A stretch of 64,000 nucleotides of DNA from Nostoc sp. HK-01. GTDB lineage: Bacteria; Cyanobacteriota; Cyanobacteriia; Cyanobacteriales; Nostocaceae. The DNA is taken from NCBI GenBank assembly GCA_003990705.1, contig AP018318.1:2669501-2733500 (forward strand). The letters are read 5' to 3'. The translations under genes were made by a program, and so were the position numbers. Of this stretch, positions 51,796 to 61,457 are shown piece by piece. A model generated the notes under the pieces. The model searched no databases. It saw only the letters and a program-made list of their open reading frames with translations, and was not told the origin of the DNA. Position 1 is the stretch's first letter. Each line of letters begins with the position of its first letter.

Positions 51796-54093
51796 CTATG
51801 AAGCAACAGATACACAAGTATGCACTAAGGGTAACAAAGGCCCTAATTGTTCTTGGCCGTTTACGGCTAAATCGCTGTGACACAAATACACTTTTTCAGA
51901 TACACGCGAGAGTAAATCTGTCAAAATTCTGCGTAATCTTTCTTGTTCTATATTTTTTTCATCTTGGGCTGTCCAAGCTTCGCCTAATCTATCTTGTAAG
52001 AATAACGGCGCACCGAATAAGGTAGCTGCACCACCTTTTGCCCATAATGGTGAACCCGCATCTAGCCAAAAATGCCAACGGTGCGATCGCCGACTCGAAC
52101 GATATTGGAAAATAGTTGCTAAGGTGACGGCTTTTCTTGACAAGCCAATAGGACGCAAGGGATAAGGATTGGCGGTGATAGTACCACGTCGCAAGAGTTG
52201 AATAAATTCAGCCAAGGGAGTGCTGAGTGCTGAGTGCTGAGTATTTATTAATACTTCTTCTGCCCCCTGCCTCCTGCCCCCTGCCTCCTGCCCCCTGCCT
52301 CCTGCCCCCTGCCTCAACCTAGTATCAATTTCCCAATAATGTTGGGCAGTTTCTAGCAGTTCTCGCAATGCGGCCATTTGGTCGTAGGGGGGGTTATTAT
52401 CTTTACAAAAAAAGTCTTGAATTGCTAGATACAACAGAGAAATGGGGCTAGGTATTAAACGCTGTTCTTGTTGCGATCGCTGTTTTTCAATCCACTGTAA
52501 TATCTGACTATAAGCTGTGGTTGCGGCATAGCCAATTCTATCCCAGCGCTCAAAAGATGTGACTGGTAATAAATTAGGTCGGTCAGGATGAGGTACAAAG
52601 CAATAATCAGCGATTAAACCCGCACGTACTGGGTCGATGTGTGTGCTGAGTACTGAGGAGCCACTGCGTTGGGCGGGTTCCCCGACTTGAAGCAAGTGGC
52701 GTTGCTGAGTTAAAGATTCTACTTCTCCCCCCGCCTCCTGCCTCCTGCCTCCTGCCTCCTGCCTCCTACTCAACACTACCAACATCTCAGCAACTGCATC
52801 TCGGTCTACCAAGCGCCCCAAACCTGGATAAATTAATGCCAACATGGTTAACAATGCCCTAATCATTGGTGAACTAATCAAGGGGCGTTGGTCGTTGAGT
52901 GATTCAACGGGGATGTTTTGCTTAGTGAGAATTTCGGTGATAGTATAACGAGCGATCGCATCTAAACCAGGTGCAATGATGGCAATTTCTTCTGGTTGTA
53001 TTCGTCCTGATTTGATAGCTTTGCCAATGACCTCGGCTGTAGTTCGCAGTAGTTCAGCACGAGAGGTAGTTTGAATTGATTGTACTGTTGCTGGTAACTC
53101 TAACATTACCAGTGGTTGTGTAATAAATTCTACTATTGGTGTAGCTAGTTGCTCTGCCAAAGACTCTTCCACGGGTGCAAACAAAGTTTCTAAGCGACAA
53201 TGCCTGGCTAAACCTTCCAAATAGTTAGGATCTGCGCCTAATCCCCAGCGGATAGCTCCATCAGGATTATAAGTAAATGCACCAATTGCGCCACGTTCTA
53301 AAAGTGTTTCACATAACTGACGGGCTACAGCTGGATAATCATCAACATCATCAGCTAGTATGGCTTGATACCTTTGGGTCAGGCGCTCTTGGTAATGGCG
53401 ATCGCTTAACAAATGCTGAGAGTATAGTTCAGTTATAATCCCATAAGTGAGTAAGCCTCGCTCTAAACACCAGTTACGCCAATCTAGCAGCAAAGATGCC
53501 AGAAATTCCGGCTCTAGATTTATGCCATTTTCCTCTAAACCTTTTTGCAAAACCTCTGCAATTCCTTCACAGGGTGTGCCACTATAAGCAGCTAGTTGCA
53601 ATAAATCCAAAATCCGCCGCACTAAACGGTATTCATTCACTCCCACCCGACGCAATACTTCTGCATCTAATTGCTCACGCCAGAGTTTTGTTGCTAATTC
53701 CTGTTCCGTTTCTGGGCGTAATCTTACCGGAAATTGTGCCTTGAGATGCAACAACTCAATTAGTAAAGGCCAAAATAAAATAACTTCATCCTGAAAAAAA
53801 CCTAATGGAGTTTTAGCACGAATAGGGTATTTTCCTAAAGTTTTTGTAACAATTTTGTCAGATAATTCTCGACGATTGTCATCATTGGCAGCTAAGACCA
53901 AAACTCCCGGTTCTGTTTGCTTCAAACCTAAAGGTTTCGAGATGGAATTGTCTGATTTTTTTCCGGCTTTTTTAGTATAAAATAATTCAAAGTTATGATT
54001 TTCTATTTGCAGCCAACGACAAAAATGTTCTACTAAACGAGTTGTCTTACCACTGCGGCTATTGCCGACAATCCAAACAGAATGCGAAATCAC
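51796..54093 (-). CDS. UvrD-like helicase-related protein with inserted repeats
   Basis: 765 residues, GTG start at 54093 with AAGGAG. Walker A GNSRSGKTTRLVEHF, a degenerate motif II (QAILADDVDDYPAVARQLCE), EEIAIIAPGLDAIARYTITE and later helicase-like blocks suggest the UvrD/AddB superfamily. The D-E-x-x box is D-D-V-D-D, so helicase activity is uncertain. Residues about 445-480 and 605-635 are low-complexity (RRQEAGGRRQEAGGEVES and similar), encoded by heptameric DNA repeats that keep the frame open. Likely role in recombination or repair; the cyanobacterial family has no known function. Confidence 0.6.
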   Translation of the reverse strand: MISHSVWIVGNSRSGKTTRLVEHFCRWLQIENHNFELFYTKKAGKKSDNSISKPLGLKQTEPGVLVLAANDDNRRELSDKIVTKTLGKYPIRAKTPLGFFQDEVILFWPLLIELLHLKAQFPVRLRPETEQELATKLWREQLDAEVLRRVGVNEYRLVRRILDLLQLAAYSGTPCEGIAEVLQKGLEENGINLEPEFLASLLLDWRNWCLERGLLTYGIITELYSQHLLSDRHYQERLTQRYQAILADDVDDYPAVARQLCETLLERGAIGAFTYNPDGAIRWGLGADPNYLEGLARHCRLETLFAPVEESLAEQLATPIVEFITQPLVMLELPATVQSIQTTSRAELLRTTAEVIGKAIKSGRIQPEEIAIIAPGLDAIARYTITEILTKQNIPVESLNDQRPLISSPMIRALLTMLALIYPGLGRLVDRDAVAEMLVVLSRRQEAGGRRQEAGGEVESLTQQRHLLQVGEPAQRSGSSVLSTHIDPVRAGLIADYCFVPHPDRPNLLPVTSFERWDRIGYAATTAYSQILQWIEKQRSQQEQRLIPSPISLLYLAIQDFFCKDNNPPYDQMAALRELLETAQHYWEIDTRLRQGAGGRGQEAGGRRQGAEEVLINTQHSALSTPLAEFIQLLRRGTITANPYPLRPIGLSRKAVTLATIFQYRSSRRSHRWHFWLDAGSPLWAKGGAATLFGAPLFLQDRLGEAWTAQDEKNIEQERLRRILTDLLSRVSEKVYLCHSDLAVNGQEQLGPLLPLVHTCVSVAS
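52218..52314. repeat. Heptamer repeats inside the UvrD-like gene, block 1
   Basis: GAGTGCT is repeated from 52218, then CCCCCTGCCTCCTG units (14 bp) from 52263 to 52314. Both are intergenic repeat types in cyanobacteria. The 7-bp unit is translated in three frames over 21 bp, giving repeats like GGRRQGA without a stop. Confidence 0.85.
52642..52768. repeat. Repeat insertion inside the UvrD-like gene, block 2
   Basis: A GTGCTGAGTACTGAG segment at 52642, then a GCGTTGGGCGGGTTCCCC GACTTGAAGCAA-type repeat and five CCTCCTG units (52734-52768). The middle part resembles another dispersed Nostoc intergenic repeat. All remains in frame. Confidence 0.8.
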
Positions 54094-54181
54094 AAACTTT
54101 CTCCTTCTAGATTTGGTTAGTATATCTTGTACGTTAACTTAGGGTTAAGAATCACTAGAAAAGGCTGGATAATTGCCTAAA

Positions 54182-55510
54182 ATGAATAATTTTGTTTTTA
54201 CCCAAAAAATTTACTCTTACTTACTAGCTGCTTACCGTTGGTACTTATTAACGCCACAGCGTTCTCTTGATGAGGCTTATCAAGCAGCATTACAAATTAA
54301 ATCCATAGAAGATGAGCATTTCAACGGACAGAAGATAGACGCTGACTCAAGCATCTACAGCAGCAGTATGATGGATTATTTTGAGTTAGATCTAAAAAAA
54401 CAATTAAAAATTGCCAGGATGCGCTTGACGGAATTTCGAGCCAGCCGTTGGTTTTCTAACGAATCTAATCAAAAAGCAGCCCGAAAAACCGGGATAGAAT
54501 ATCCCAGTGCTGACATCATTTTAGAAAAGTTAAGATTTATTGATGAAGTCATATCAAAATATACTGTAGCTGATCCTGAGATTAATTCTGCAATAGTTAC
54601 CCAACCACAAATAGTCAAAGTTGATGAGGTCGCTACACAAAAATCACCTGCTCCATTGACGACACCATCACCGAATAAAAATATAGAACAAAAACTAAAA
54701 CCACGGCGAAAAGCTGATACAACAGGTGTATTGCCGCGCTCAATTTTAGGTACAATTAGTCGTTTACAAGTTGAATTAGACCCTAATTCAGAGCAAGATG
54801 TTGTTCAAAGTTTTCGTCAGGCTCAAAGAAGAACCATTATATCGATCAGATTTATATTATTACTAATTATTGTACCTCTTTTAGCACATCAACTATCAAA
54901 AACTTTGATTGTCGGGCCATTAATTAGCCATTTTAGACAAGATGAAACAGCAAATGTCTTCATCAATTTTGAAATGGAAGAAGAAGCTCTGGCAGAATTA
55001 CAAAAATTTGAGGAAAGACTTAAATTTGAAAATTTAATTGGACTGACACCAACGCTGAATCCAGAAGCAATAGAAGACAAACTGAAAGAAAAAGCAGCAG
55101 AAATTGCTGAAGAATTTCGAGGCGAAAGTGCTAATGCGATTAAAAATGTTTTTGCAGATATTTTCTCGGTAGTTGCTTTTGTGTGGTTGCTGCTGGTTAG
55201 TAAGCAATCTATTTCCGTACTAAAAGATTTTTTTGATAATCTTGTTTATGGCTTGAGTGATAGTGCCAAAGCATTTATTATTATTTTGTTTACCGATGTA
55301 TTTGTAGGATTCCACTCTCCCCACGGCTGGGAAGTAATTTTAGAAGGGATATCTCGTCATTGGGGTTTACCTGCTAATCGAGATTTTATCTTTTTGTTTA
55401 TTGCGACATTTCCAGTAATTTTAGATACGATTTTTAAATACTGGATATTCCGTTACCTTAACCGGATTTCGCCTTCGGCTGTGGCGACTTACCGCAATAT
55501 GAATGAGTAG
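54182..55510 (+). CDS. pcxA: Proton extrusion protein PcxA (CemA family)
   Basis: 442 residues from the ATG at 54182; a TTG at 54173 adds three residues. The N-terminal helical domain (YRWYLLTPQRSLDEAYQAAL), the hydrophobic segments (ISIRFILLLIIVPLLAHQLS, FSVVAFVWLLLVSKQSI, FIIILFTDVFVGFHSPHGWE, FIFLFIATFPVILDTIFKYW) and the end SPSAVATYRNMNE are those of PcxA. It is needed for light-induced Na-dependent proton extrusion in Synechocystis; the chloroplast homologue is CemA. Plasma-membrane protein, normal length. Confidence 0.93.
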   Translation: MNNFVFTQKIYSYLLAAYRWYLLTPQRSLDEAYQAALQIKSIEDEHFNGQKIDADSSIYSSSMMDYFELDLKKQLKIARMRLTEFRASRWFSNESNQKAARKTGIEYPSADIILEKLRFIDEVISKYTVADPEINSAIVTQPQIVKVDEVATQKSPAPLTTPSPNKNIEQKLKPRRKADTTGVLPRSILGTISRLQVELDPNSEQDVVQSFRQAQRRTIISIRFILLLIIVPLLAHQLSKTLIVGPLISHFRQDETANVFINFEMEEEALAELQKFEERLKFENLIGLTPTLNPEAIEDKLKEKAAEIAEEFRGESANAIKNVFADIFSVVAFVWLLLVSKQSISVLKDFFDNLVYGLSDSAKAFIIILFTDVFVGFHSPHGWEVILEGISRHWGLPANRDFIFLFIATFPVILDTIFKYWIFRYLNRISPSAVATYRNMNE

Positions 55511-55576
55511 GTGGGGGAGTTAGAAGTTGGGACAAAGAAATAAGGAAATTATTGAATACTCAGCACTTTGTCATCA

Positions 55577-56824
55577 ATGAAATATAGATTAGAAACTATC
55601 CTCAGTCTACCAATCATTATGTTGAGTTTTCTGGTGGGGATGCAGCCATTGGGATATCGAGAACTGAGTTCACCAGGATGTAGAGTGAAAAAATGGGAGA
55701 TCCCAGAGTCTTTACAAAATACCCAGCGAGTTCTGATTCAACGATCGCCTGTTAGTTGTTGTCAAGATGATCTCTCATGTCTCGATCAAGTTTTATATCA
55801 ACCAGAAAACAATCAATTAGCAGATAAACAAGCCCTAATTACTTCTATCGATCGCAGTTTACAATATTTGCAAACATCACGAGCGATCGCAGCTTATCAA
55901 AAATATCCAGTCACGGGAATTACCCGCGATCGCATCATCAAAAGCTTAACCAGATTCCGCCAACTCCTCCTCACATCTCAATCTGCTAAAGAATTACATC
56001 AAGCCATCGAACGCGAGTTTGTTTATTACCAGTCTGTTGGTAAAGACGAAAAAGGCACAGTTTTATTTACCGCTTATTATGAACCACTGTATCAGGCTAG
56101 TCGCTCTCCCACAGTGGAATTTCGCTATCCGGTTTATCGATTACCTGCTGATTTCAACTCCTGGCCGCAGCCTCATCCTACCCGCTTAGAATTAGAAGGT
56201 GCTGATGGCTTACAAGGAGCGTCAGGAAAATTGCGCGGATTAGAGTTATTTTGGTTCCGCGATCGCCTGGAACCATATATGATTCAAATTCAAGGTTCGG
56301 CGCAGCTACAATTGACCGATGGAACTAAAACAACTATAGGTTACGCAGGTAATACAGCTTATAACTATAAAAGTATTGGCAGAGAACTAGCCAATGATGG
56401 CAAATTGCCTTTACAGGGGATGACAATGCCTATTATCCTGGACTATTTTCAACAGCATCCCCCAGAATTAAATATATATATCCCCCGTGATCCCAGTTTT
56501 GTGTTTTTTCAAGAAAACCACGGCGCACCAGCCCAAGGTTCGATTAATGTCCCACTCACACCAGAACGCTCAATCGCTACAGATAAGTCTCTCATGCCTC
56601 CTGGTGCTTTAGGTTTAATTCGCGCGGCTTTTCCTTTTGCCACGAGTAACGGTGAGATGGAACATCAGATTGTTAGCCGTTATGTGCTTGATCAAGATAC
56701 AGGTGGAGCCATTAAAGGCGCAGGTAGAGTGGATTATTTTTTGGGTACTGGGAAACTAGCAGGCGATCGCGCTGGCGTTACTGTTAGCAATGGACAATTG
56801 TATTACTTGTTACTCAAGCCTTAA
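55577..56824 (+). CDS. mltA: Membrane-bound lytic murein transglycosylase A
   Basis: 415 residues from the ATG at 55577. A hydrophobic N-terminus (TILSLPIIMLSFLVGMQPLG) gives membrane anchoring or export. The MltA domain (FTAYYEPLYQASRSPTVEFR, FWFRDRLEPYMIQIQGSAQL) and the 3D domain (VLDQDTGGAIKGAGRVDYFL GTG) with its conserved Asp residues are present. It cleaves glycan strands to 1,6-anhydro ends. Distance of 66 bp from pcxA allows cotranscription. Confidence 0.93.
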   Translation: MKYRLETILSLPIIMLSFLVGMQPLGYRELSSPGCRVKKWEIPESLQNTQRVLIQRSPVSCCQDDLSCLDQVLYQPENNQLADKQALITSIDRSLQYLQTSRAIAAYQKYPVTGITRDRIIKSLTRFRQLLLTSQSAKELHQAIEREFVYYQSVGKDEKGTVLFTAYYEPLYQASRSPTVEFRYPVYRLPADFNSWPQPHPTRLELEGADGLQGASGKLRGLELFWFRDRLEPYMIQIQGSAQLQLTDGTKTTIGYAGNTAYNYKSIGRELANDGKLPLQGMTMPIILDYFQQHPPELNIYIPRDPSFVFFQENHGAPAQGSINVPLTPERSIATDKSLMPPGALGLIRAAFPFATSNGEMEHQIVSRYVLDQDTGGAIKGAGRVDYFLGTGKLAGDRAGVTVSNGQLYYLLLKP

Positions 56825-57373
56825 AAAACTAGACACTATAGCCAAAGCATTAAAATTATTGGGTTCCTACTCAGCACTCAGCGAGAACTTGTGTTGAGCA
56901 AACTGTAGGGATTCAGCAGCATTTTGCTATAAATAGCAAAAAAATTTTCAACTTGGAACTCATCAAATCATCTGCCGTCATTCTTGCTAATAGTCAATAT
57001 TTAGACAGAGCAATGTTAAAGCTTGCTTTTATTTTATGCGTATTTAAGTTGATTGTGATGTGAAATGAGCCAGTTTTCTTTTTTTATAGTTTTATCACAG
57101 ATAAGTTACTTATCTTAATATTTTGCCAAAACAAAAGGAAAATCAAATCTGAAATAATGATTAATTCCCTTGTATTTGATGATGTAAGTTTAAGTTCCAG
57201 TTACTACGACTAATGCTCGTTTATATTAGCAGCACCTTTATTCTGAATTTTAGCGATCGCGGGTTAACTACAAAAACTCAGTGCTGACTACGCTTCACTG
57301 TTAGGGGAGCATATTGAGTGGTTACTAACCACTTCTTAGCTGCATTTATTCAGTCCATCATTGGGAGTTGAAA
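56825..57373. other. Intergenic region, 549 bp
   Basis: Contains short STRR-like pieces (CTCAGCACTCAGC near 56873) and a perfect palindromic arm TTTTGCTAT/ATAGCAAAA at 56922-56941. No ORF or RNA gene that I can support. AT-rich, with a GGGAG site directly before the PIN gene. Confidence 0.5.
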
Positions 57374-57817
57374 GTGTTCAGGATTTTAGTTGATGCCGAT
57401 TTAATCTTAGATGCTTTGATAAATCGCCACAAATTGACAGAAGATGTCAGAGAATTACTCGACGGGGTGCATCCATCAATTAAGTTGTATTTAACAGATA
57501 TTGGCTGGCAAAAAATAGCCGCTTACACTAGTCGCTTGCAAAACAGTCAAATTGCGGAGATAGTTATTGATTGGTTGCGCGAAAAAATTCACATTTGTAT
57601 TGTTGACCAGCAAATTTTGCAACTAGCACGCTCGTTACCCTTGAGAGATTTTGAATCTGCTGTAGAGTTAGTTTGTGTCAGTGATCAATTGCTAGATGCG
57701 ATCGTTACCCATACACCAGAGGATTTTGTGGAAGCACCAAATCAGCTATGGGTTTGGTCAGTTAGCGACCTGTGGTTGCGAGCCGATTTAGAAAGACAGT
57801 TACAAAAATGTCTTTGA
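57374..57817 (+). CDS. PIN-domain protein
   Basis: 147 residues from the GTG at 57374, which has GGGAG six bases upstream; TTG at 57368 would be too close. Asp residues in ILVDADLILDALI, Glu in DFESAVELVCVSDQ and Asp in LLDAIVTHTPEDFVEA follow the PIN nuclease pattern (D-x-D, E, D-x-x-DF). No antitoxin gene precedes it. In cyanobacteria similar PIN modules also occur attached to signalling proteins, so this could be a lone or regulatory PIN. Confidence 0.7.
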   Translation: MFRILVDADLILDALINRHKLTEDVRELLDGVHPSIKLYLTDIGWQKIAAYTSRLQNSQIAEIVIDWLREKIHICIVDQQILQLARSLPLRDFESAVELVCVSDQLLDAIVTHTPEDFVEAPNQLWVWSVSDLWLRADLERQLQKCL

Positions 57818-57964
57818 TTGCTTAATATTCAATGGTCAATAGTACTGAGTAAAGCATATTCTCCCCTGCATCCTGACACTCTTACTGACTTTAGTGCTAA
57901 TTTTTCAGGAAGATGGTTGAAAATAAAGTTTTTTTAGGGATTTTCTAGGCGCAGGTTTTTTTTG

Positions 57965-57981
57965 GTGCTAGGATCTAGCAC
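57965..57981. promoter_or_regulatory. Operator-like inverted repeat before XRE gene
   Basis: GTGCTAG-GAT-CTAGCAC is a perfect 7-bp inverted repeat, 28 bp upstream of the XRE regulator start. GTGCTGTAGC nearby (57999-58008) is a degenerate half-site. Autoregulation is a reasonable inference. Confidence 0.5.
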
Positions 57982-58009
57982 TATATATTGAGATAAAAGT
58001 GCTGTAGCT

Positions 58010-58351
58010 GTGAAACAAAAGCCAAAACCGAGGATTGCTTTGCTTCGTGAGAGAGCAGGGCTGACCCAGCTTGAATTGTCGCGTCTTGTTGGCGTAACTG
58101 AAAGCACTATTCAAAACTGGGAAAGCGGCAGAACTGGGACAGACCACATTGAAAGAATCATTAGGTTCTGCAAGGCCTTAGATTGTAAAGTAGAAGACCT
58201 AATAGAATATGTGAATGAACCATTAGAAGAACCTGTAGCTAAACCAAGTTCTATAAACGAAATACATCAGATATTGGGAACTGAAGCAGCAGCTTCAACC
58301 ATAAATTCTGAAAGTGAAGTTACTCAAAAGCGTCAAGCCACGAGTAGCTAA
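58010..58351 (+). CDS. XRE-family HTH regulator
   Basis: 113 residues with GTG start. IALLRERAGLTQLELSRLVG VTESTIQNWESGRTG is a textbook XRE helix-turn-helix at 10-45; the C-terminal part is unstructured and Ala/Ser-rich. Similar stand-alone XRE proteins are frequent in filamentous cyanobacteria. The inverted repeat upstream may be its own operator. Confidence 0.88.
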   Translation: MKQKPKPRIALLRERAGLTQLELSRLVGVTESTIQNWESGRTGTDHIERIIRFCKALDCKVEDLIEYVNEPLEEPVAKPSSINEIHQILGTEAAASTINSESEVTQKRQATSS

Positions 58352-58380
58352 CATAGCTCTTAAGTAAATTCCCTGGACTA

Positions 58381-58429
58381 ACCGATAGATAATCTCTCAA
58401 AAGTATTTGGCAAGAGATAATCTGTCGGT
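58381..58429. terminator. Long imperfect hairpin after XRE gene
   Basis: Arms 58381-58397 and 58413-58429 are complementary at 15 of 17 positions with a 15-nt loop. No strong T-run follows. It may terminate the XRE transcript or be a MITE-like remnant. Confidence 0.45.
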
Positions 58430-58531
58430 AATTTTCAAGTATTCAATTTTAATTAGTTTGATTGTATAGCAGAAGGCAGGAGGCAGGAGGAAAAGTCTTA
58501 TTATTCCTGGCATTCCAGCTTTCAAATTGTC

Positions 58532-59215
58532 CTAACATATCTGACTACTGCTATATCTCCATAAATTATCTACTGTGACAAACTGGTAGCCTTGTTGTAT
58601 TAATTGGGGAATCAAGACTTCTATTGTTGCAGCTACGTCTTGTCCGCCACAAACACCATCATGTAAAACAATGAGTGAACCATTTTGTACTTGTTGGTTG
58701 ACTCGCTGCACTACAGTGGTAATTCCCGGACTGACCCAATCTTCTGGTACAACACTCCACATTACCGGACGGTAATTCCATTGACGGAATAAATTTAAAG
58801 TTTTTGGGGTAAATAAACCGTTGGGAGGCCGAACATCGCGTACTTGTTCAGGTAGGAGGTTACAACTATCGTAGATAGCCGCTTGGGTTTTTGCTAAACT
58901 TTCCTTGAGTTCGTTAGCGGTCAGCAAAGGAAAGGAACGATGATCGTAACCATGCAATCCAATCCAATGGCCGCGATCGCACACGGCTTTAGCAACCTCT
59001 GGTGAACGGTTAACACAAGCACCCAACCAAAAAAAACTGGCGGTAATATTGTAGCGGTCTAAAACTTGCAATACTTGGCGGGTGTATTGGGGATGGGGGC
59101 CATCGTCAAAAGTCAGTGCGATCGCTTTGGAGTTGCGATCGCCACACCAAAGACAATCAGGAAAACTCGGTTGAAGAATCCGATAAATAAAAGGGAAAAA
59201 GGGAGCAAACTGCAT
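58532..59215 (-). CDS. Polysaccharide deacetylase (NodB-homology)
   Basis: 227 residues from the ATG at 59215; a TTG six bases earlier is less likely. AIALTFDDGPHPQYTRQVL holds the metal Asp pair, HGYDHRSFPLL the two His ligands, DVRPPNGLFTP the third motif and LIVLHDGVCGG the last His. The enzyme removes acetyl groups from peptidoglycan or another N-acetylated glycan. No cleavable signal peptide is clear; an FFPFIYRIL segment near the start may anchor it. Confidence 0.88.
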   Translation of the reverse strand: MQFAPFFPFIYRILQPSFPDCLWCGDRNSKAIALTFDDGPHPQYTRQVLQVLDRYNITASFFWLGACVNRSPEVAKAVCDRGHWIGLHGYDHRSFPLLTANELKESLAKTQAAIYDSCNLLPEQVRDVRPPNGLFTPKTLNLFRQWNYRPVMWSVVPEDWVSPGITTVVQRVNQQVQNGSLIVLHDGVCGGQDVAATIEVLIPQLIQQGYQFVTVDNLWRYSSSQIC

Positions 59216-59288
59216 TACCAATTTTTTTGTAGCTTCCCCTAGTCTAGCTCTAGAATTTTGGGTGTAAGGGTGTAGGAGTATAAGGGAC

Positions 59289-61457
59289 TTATTTTCCCTC
59301 TGAATTCAACTCGCCAAACTTCGGACTCCACCAACCTTTGGCTGTACTAAAATAAGCCACATCTTTATGCTTTTTATCTTGACGAGATGCAGCAGAACAA
59401 CGCAGCATGGTTTTATTTTGTCCATCTTTGGTGTAGCTATACTCTTCTAGTGGTTTTTTACAGACTGGACAGGGATATGAGCTTAACTTAGCAGGCGGTT
59501 GGGAGTGATTTTCTGGTTTGGTTTCTTGGGTGCGTGGTGGTTGCCAAGATTTGCTGAAGTCACTCCAAAATAGGACTATATTTGCACAGCCACTAGTGCA
59601 TTTGAGGAAATATTTTTTCTTGACCTTGCTGCTGGGAATTTTAGCGAGAAAATTATTACATTCAGGACAGCGAGTTTTAGAAGTATTATATTTACGTTCA
59701 GCTACTGATGTTTTGGCACTTGATGGAGTTATAACAACAGTTTTGGCTTTTACTAAAGCCGGGGCGAAGTAATTTTTATTCCAAGTTGTTAAGTATTGCT
59801 GCCACCCTTGTTTGCCTGCGGCGATCGCATCGAGGGCGCTTTCCATTTTGGCTGTGAACTCTGCTTCTAGTAAATCTGGCAAAGCTTTCTGCAAAAAATC
59901 ATCCACTTCTAGCCCTAAAGTTGTGGGTTGAAGATTACCCTTGGTTAACTCCACATAACCCCGCTTTTTTAAAGTAGCGACAGTAGGAGCGAATGTACTA
60001 GGACGACCAATGCCTTTGCGCTCCATGAGTTGTACTAATTTCGGTTCACTGTAACGAGGTGGCGGCTGAGTTTGTTTTTTCTCCGAATTCGCATTCTCTA
60101 GAGTTAATGCTTGTCCCTGCTGAACCAGAGGTAACACACTATCTTTGCTGAGGTTATTCCAATAACGAGCGTAACCGTAAAATTCGACTACTTGGCCTCT
60201 GGCTTGCCATAACAAGGAACCAGAGTGTGTGATAATCTGAGTCTTGCAGAGTTGAGCAGCCCGACATTGAGATGCGATCGCTCTTTTCCAAATCATCACA
60301 TATAAATCAAATTCCTCAGCAGGTAGTTCTTGACGTAGCTGGACTGATGGACGAAACACATCGGTAGGGCGAATCGCTTCATGGGCTTCTTGCGCTGTTT
60401 TAGCGCTCCGATGCTTGGCAACTTGCTGCGGTACATTCTGCGGATCATGTTCTTCCAACCACTGACGAGCCGCAGCGCAGAACTCAGGACTTAACATTAC
60501 TGAATCTGTTCGCATATATGTAATTAGCCCCGCCTCATACAGCTTTTGAGCTAAAACCATCGTTTTGTCGGGAGCTAATTTCAGCTTGGAACCGGCTGCT
60601 TGTTGCAGAGTGGAAGTAATAAATGGTGGTGGTGGTTGACGATAAACAGTTTTACCTTCAACATGAACTACTTGATGGGGATGCTGGCGTGCTTCTTCAA
60701 CTAAACGTGTGGCTTCTGCTTCTGAAAGAACCCGCTTAGATTCTGGCGCTTGAGTGTTATTATTACCCGCTGCATCATCGTGGGCTTCTGTTTCTGTTTC
60801 TGGTGCATCACTGAGAGAATTGGCTGTACCTTTATAAAAAGCTCGGAACCCTTCAGCGTAGTCTACCCAAACACTCCAATAGTCTTGGGGTACAAAGGTG
60901 ACAATCTCCCGTTCTCGCTGACATATTAGGTGCAACGTCGCACTTTGCACTCGCCCGACACTCTTCGCACCGTTGTTTAACGCCCAAACCAAGGGACTAC
61001 CTTTGTAGCCTACAAGCTTATCGAGACAATCGCGGCATAGTCCAGCACCAACTAAGTTAAAATCCAGTTTACGAGGATTAGCGATCGCACTTCGTACCGC
61101 CGATGCTGTAATTTCACTATAAATAACTCGTTTCGGTTCTCGCAATCCCAGCACTTCTTTTAAATGCCAAGCAATTGTTTCACCTTCTCGGTCTGGGTCA
61201 GTAGCGAGAACAACTTCATCAACCTGCTTACTAACTGCCTTTAGCTGCTGGATAGTTTCTTTAGAGCGTTGGTCACGGGGTACATAGTTGCACTTAACAC
61301 TACCATCATTAATGACGAAACCTAAAGAATCTTCTCCCGTATCACTCAGTTCGCGGATGTGACCACAACTAGCCCGCACAATCCAATCAGCACCCAAAAT
61401 CTGACTGAGCTTTTTGACTTTCCCAGGAGATTCAACAACTAGAAGGCGTTTCGGCAT
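59289..61457 (-). CDS. topA: DNA topoisomerase I (type IA)
   Basis: 722 residues. TOPRIM domain MPKRLLVVESPGKVKKLSQI with E9 and LATDPDREGETIAWHL; catalytic Tyr in YEAGLITYMRTDS (about residue 315); RKGIGRPSTFAPTVATLKKR is also typical. The C-terminus has two Cys clusters: CPECNNFLAKIPSSK with KCTSGCANI, and CPVCKKPLEEYSYTKDGQNK, which look like degenerate zinc ribbons. An acidic insert lies at about 220-245. It relaxes negative supercoils. Confidence 0.93.
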   Translation of the reverse strand: MPKRLLVVESPGKVKKLSQILGADWIVRASCGHIRELSDTGEDSLGFVINDGSVKCNYVPRDQRSKETIQQLKAVSKQVDEVVLATDPDREGETIAWHLKEVLGLREPKRVIYSEITASAVRSAIANPRKLDFNLVGAGLCRDCLDKLVGYKGSPLVWALNNGAKSVGRVQSATLHLICQREREIVTFVPQDYWSVWVDYAEGFRAFYKGTANSLSDAPETETEAHDDAAGNNNTQAPESKRVLSEAEATRLVEEARQHPHQVVHVEGKTVYRQPPPPFITSTLQQAAGSKLKLAPDKTMVLAQKLYEAGLITYMRTDSVMLSPEFCAAARQWLEEHDPQNVPQQVAKHRSAKTAQEAHEAIRPTDVFRPSVQLRQELPAEEFDLYVMIWKRAIASQCRAAQLCKTQIITHSGSLLWQARGQVVEFYGYARYWNNLSKDSVLPLVQQGQALTLENANSEKKQTQPPPRYSEPKLVQLMERKGIGRPSTFAPTVATLKKRGYVELTKGNLQPTTLGLEVDDFLQKALPDLLEAEFTAKMESALDAIAAGKQGWQQYLTTWNKNYFAPALVKAKTVVITPSSAKTSVAERKYNTSKTRCPECNNFLAKIPSSKVKKKYFLKCTSGCANIVLFWSDFSKSWQPPRTQETKPENHSQPPAKLSSYPCPVCKKPLEEYSYTKDGQNKTMLRCSAASRQDKKHKDVAYFSTAKGWWSPKFGELNSEGK

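Noticed and set aside
52218-52768. CRISPR-like array in the UvrD-like gene
   Set aside because: The units are 7-14 bp with no unique spacers and no cas genes nearby. They are heptameric tandem repeats.
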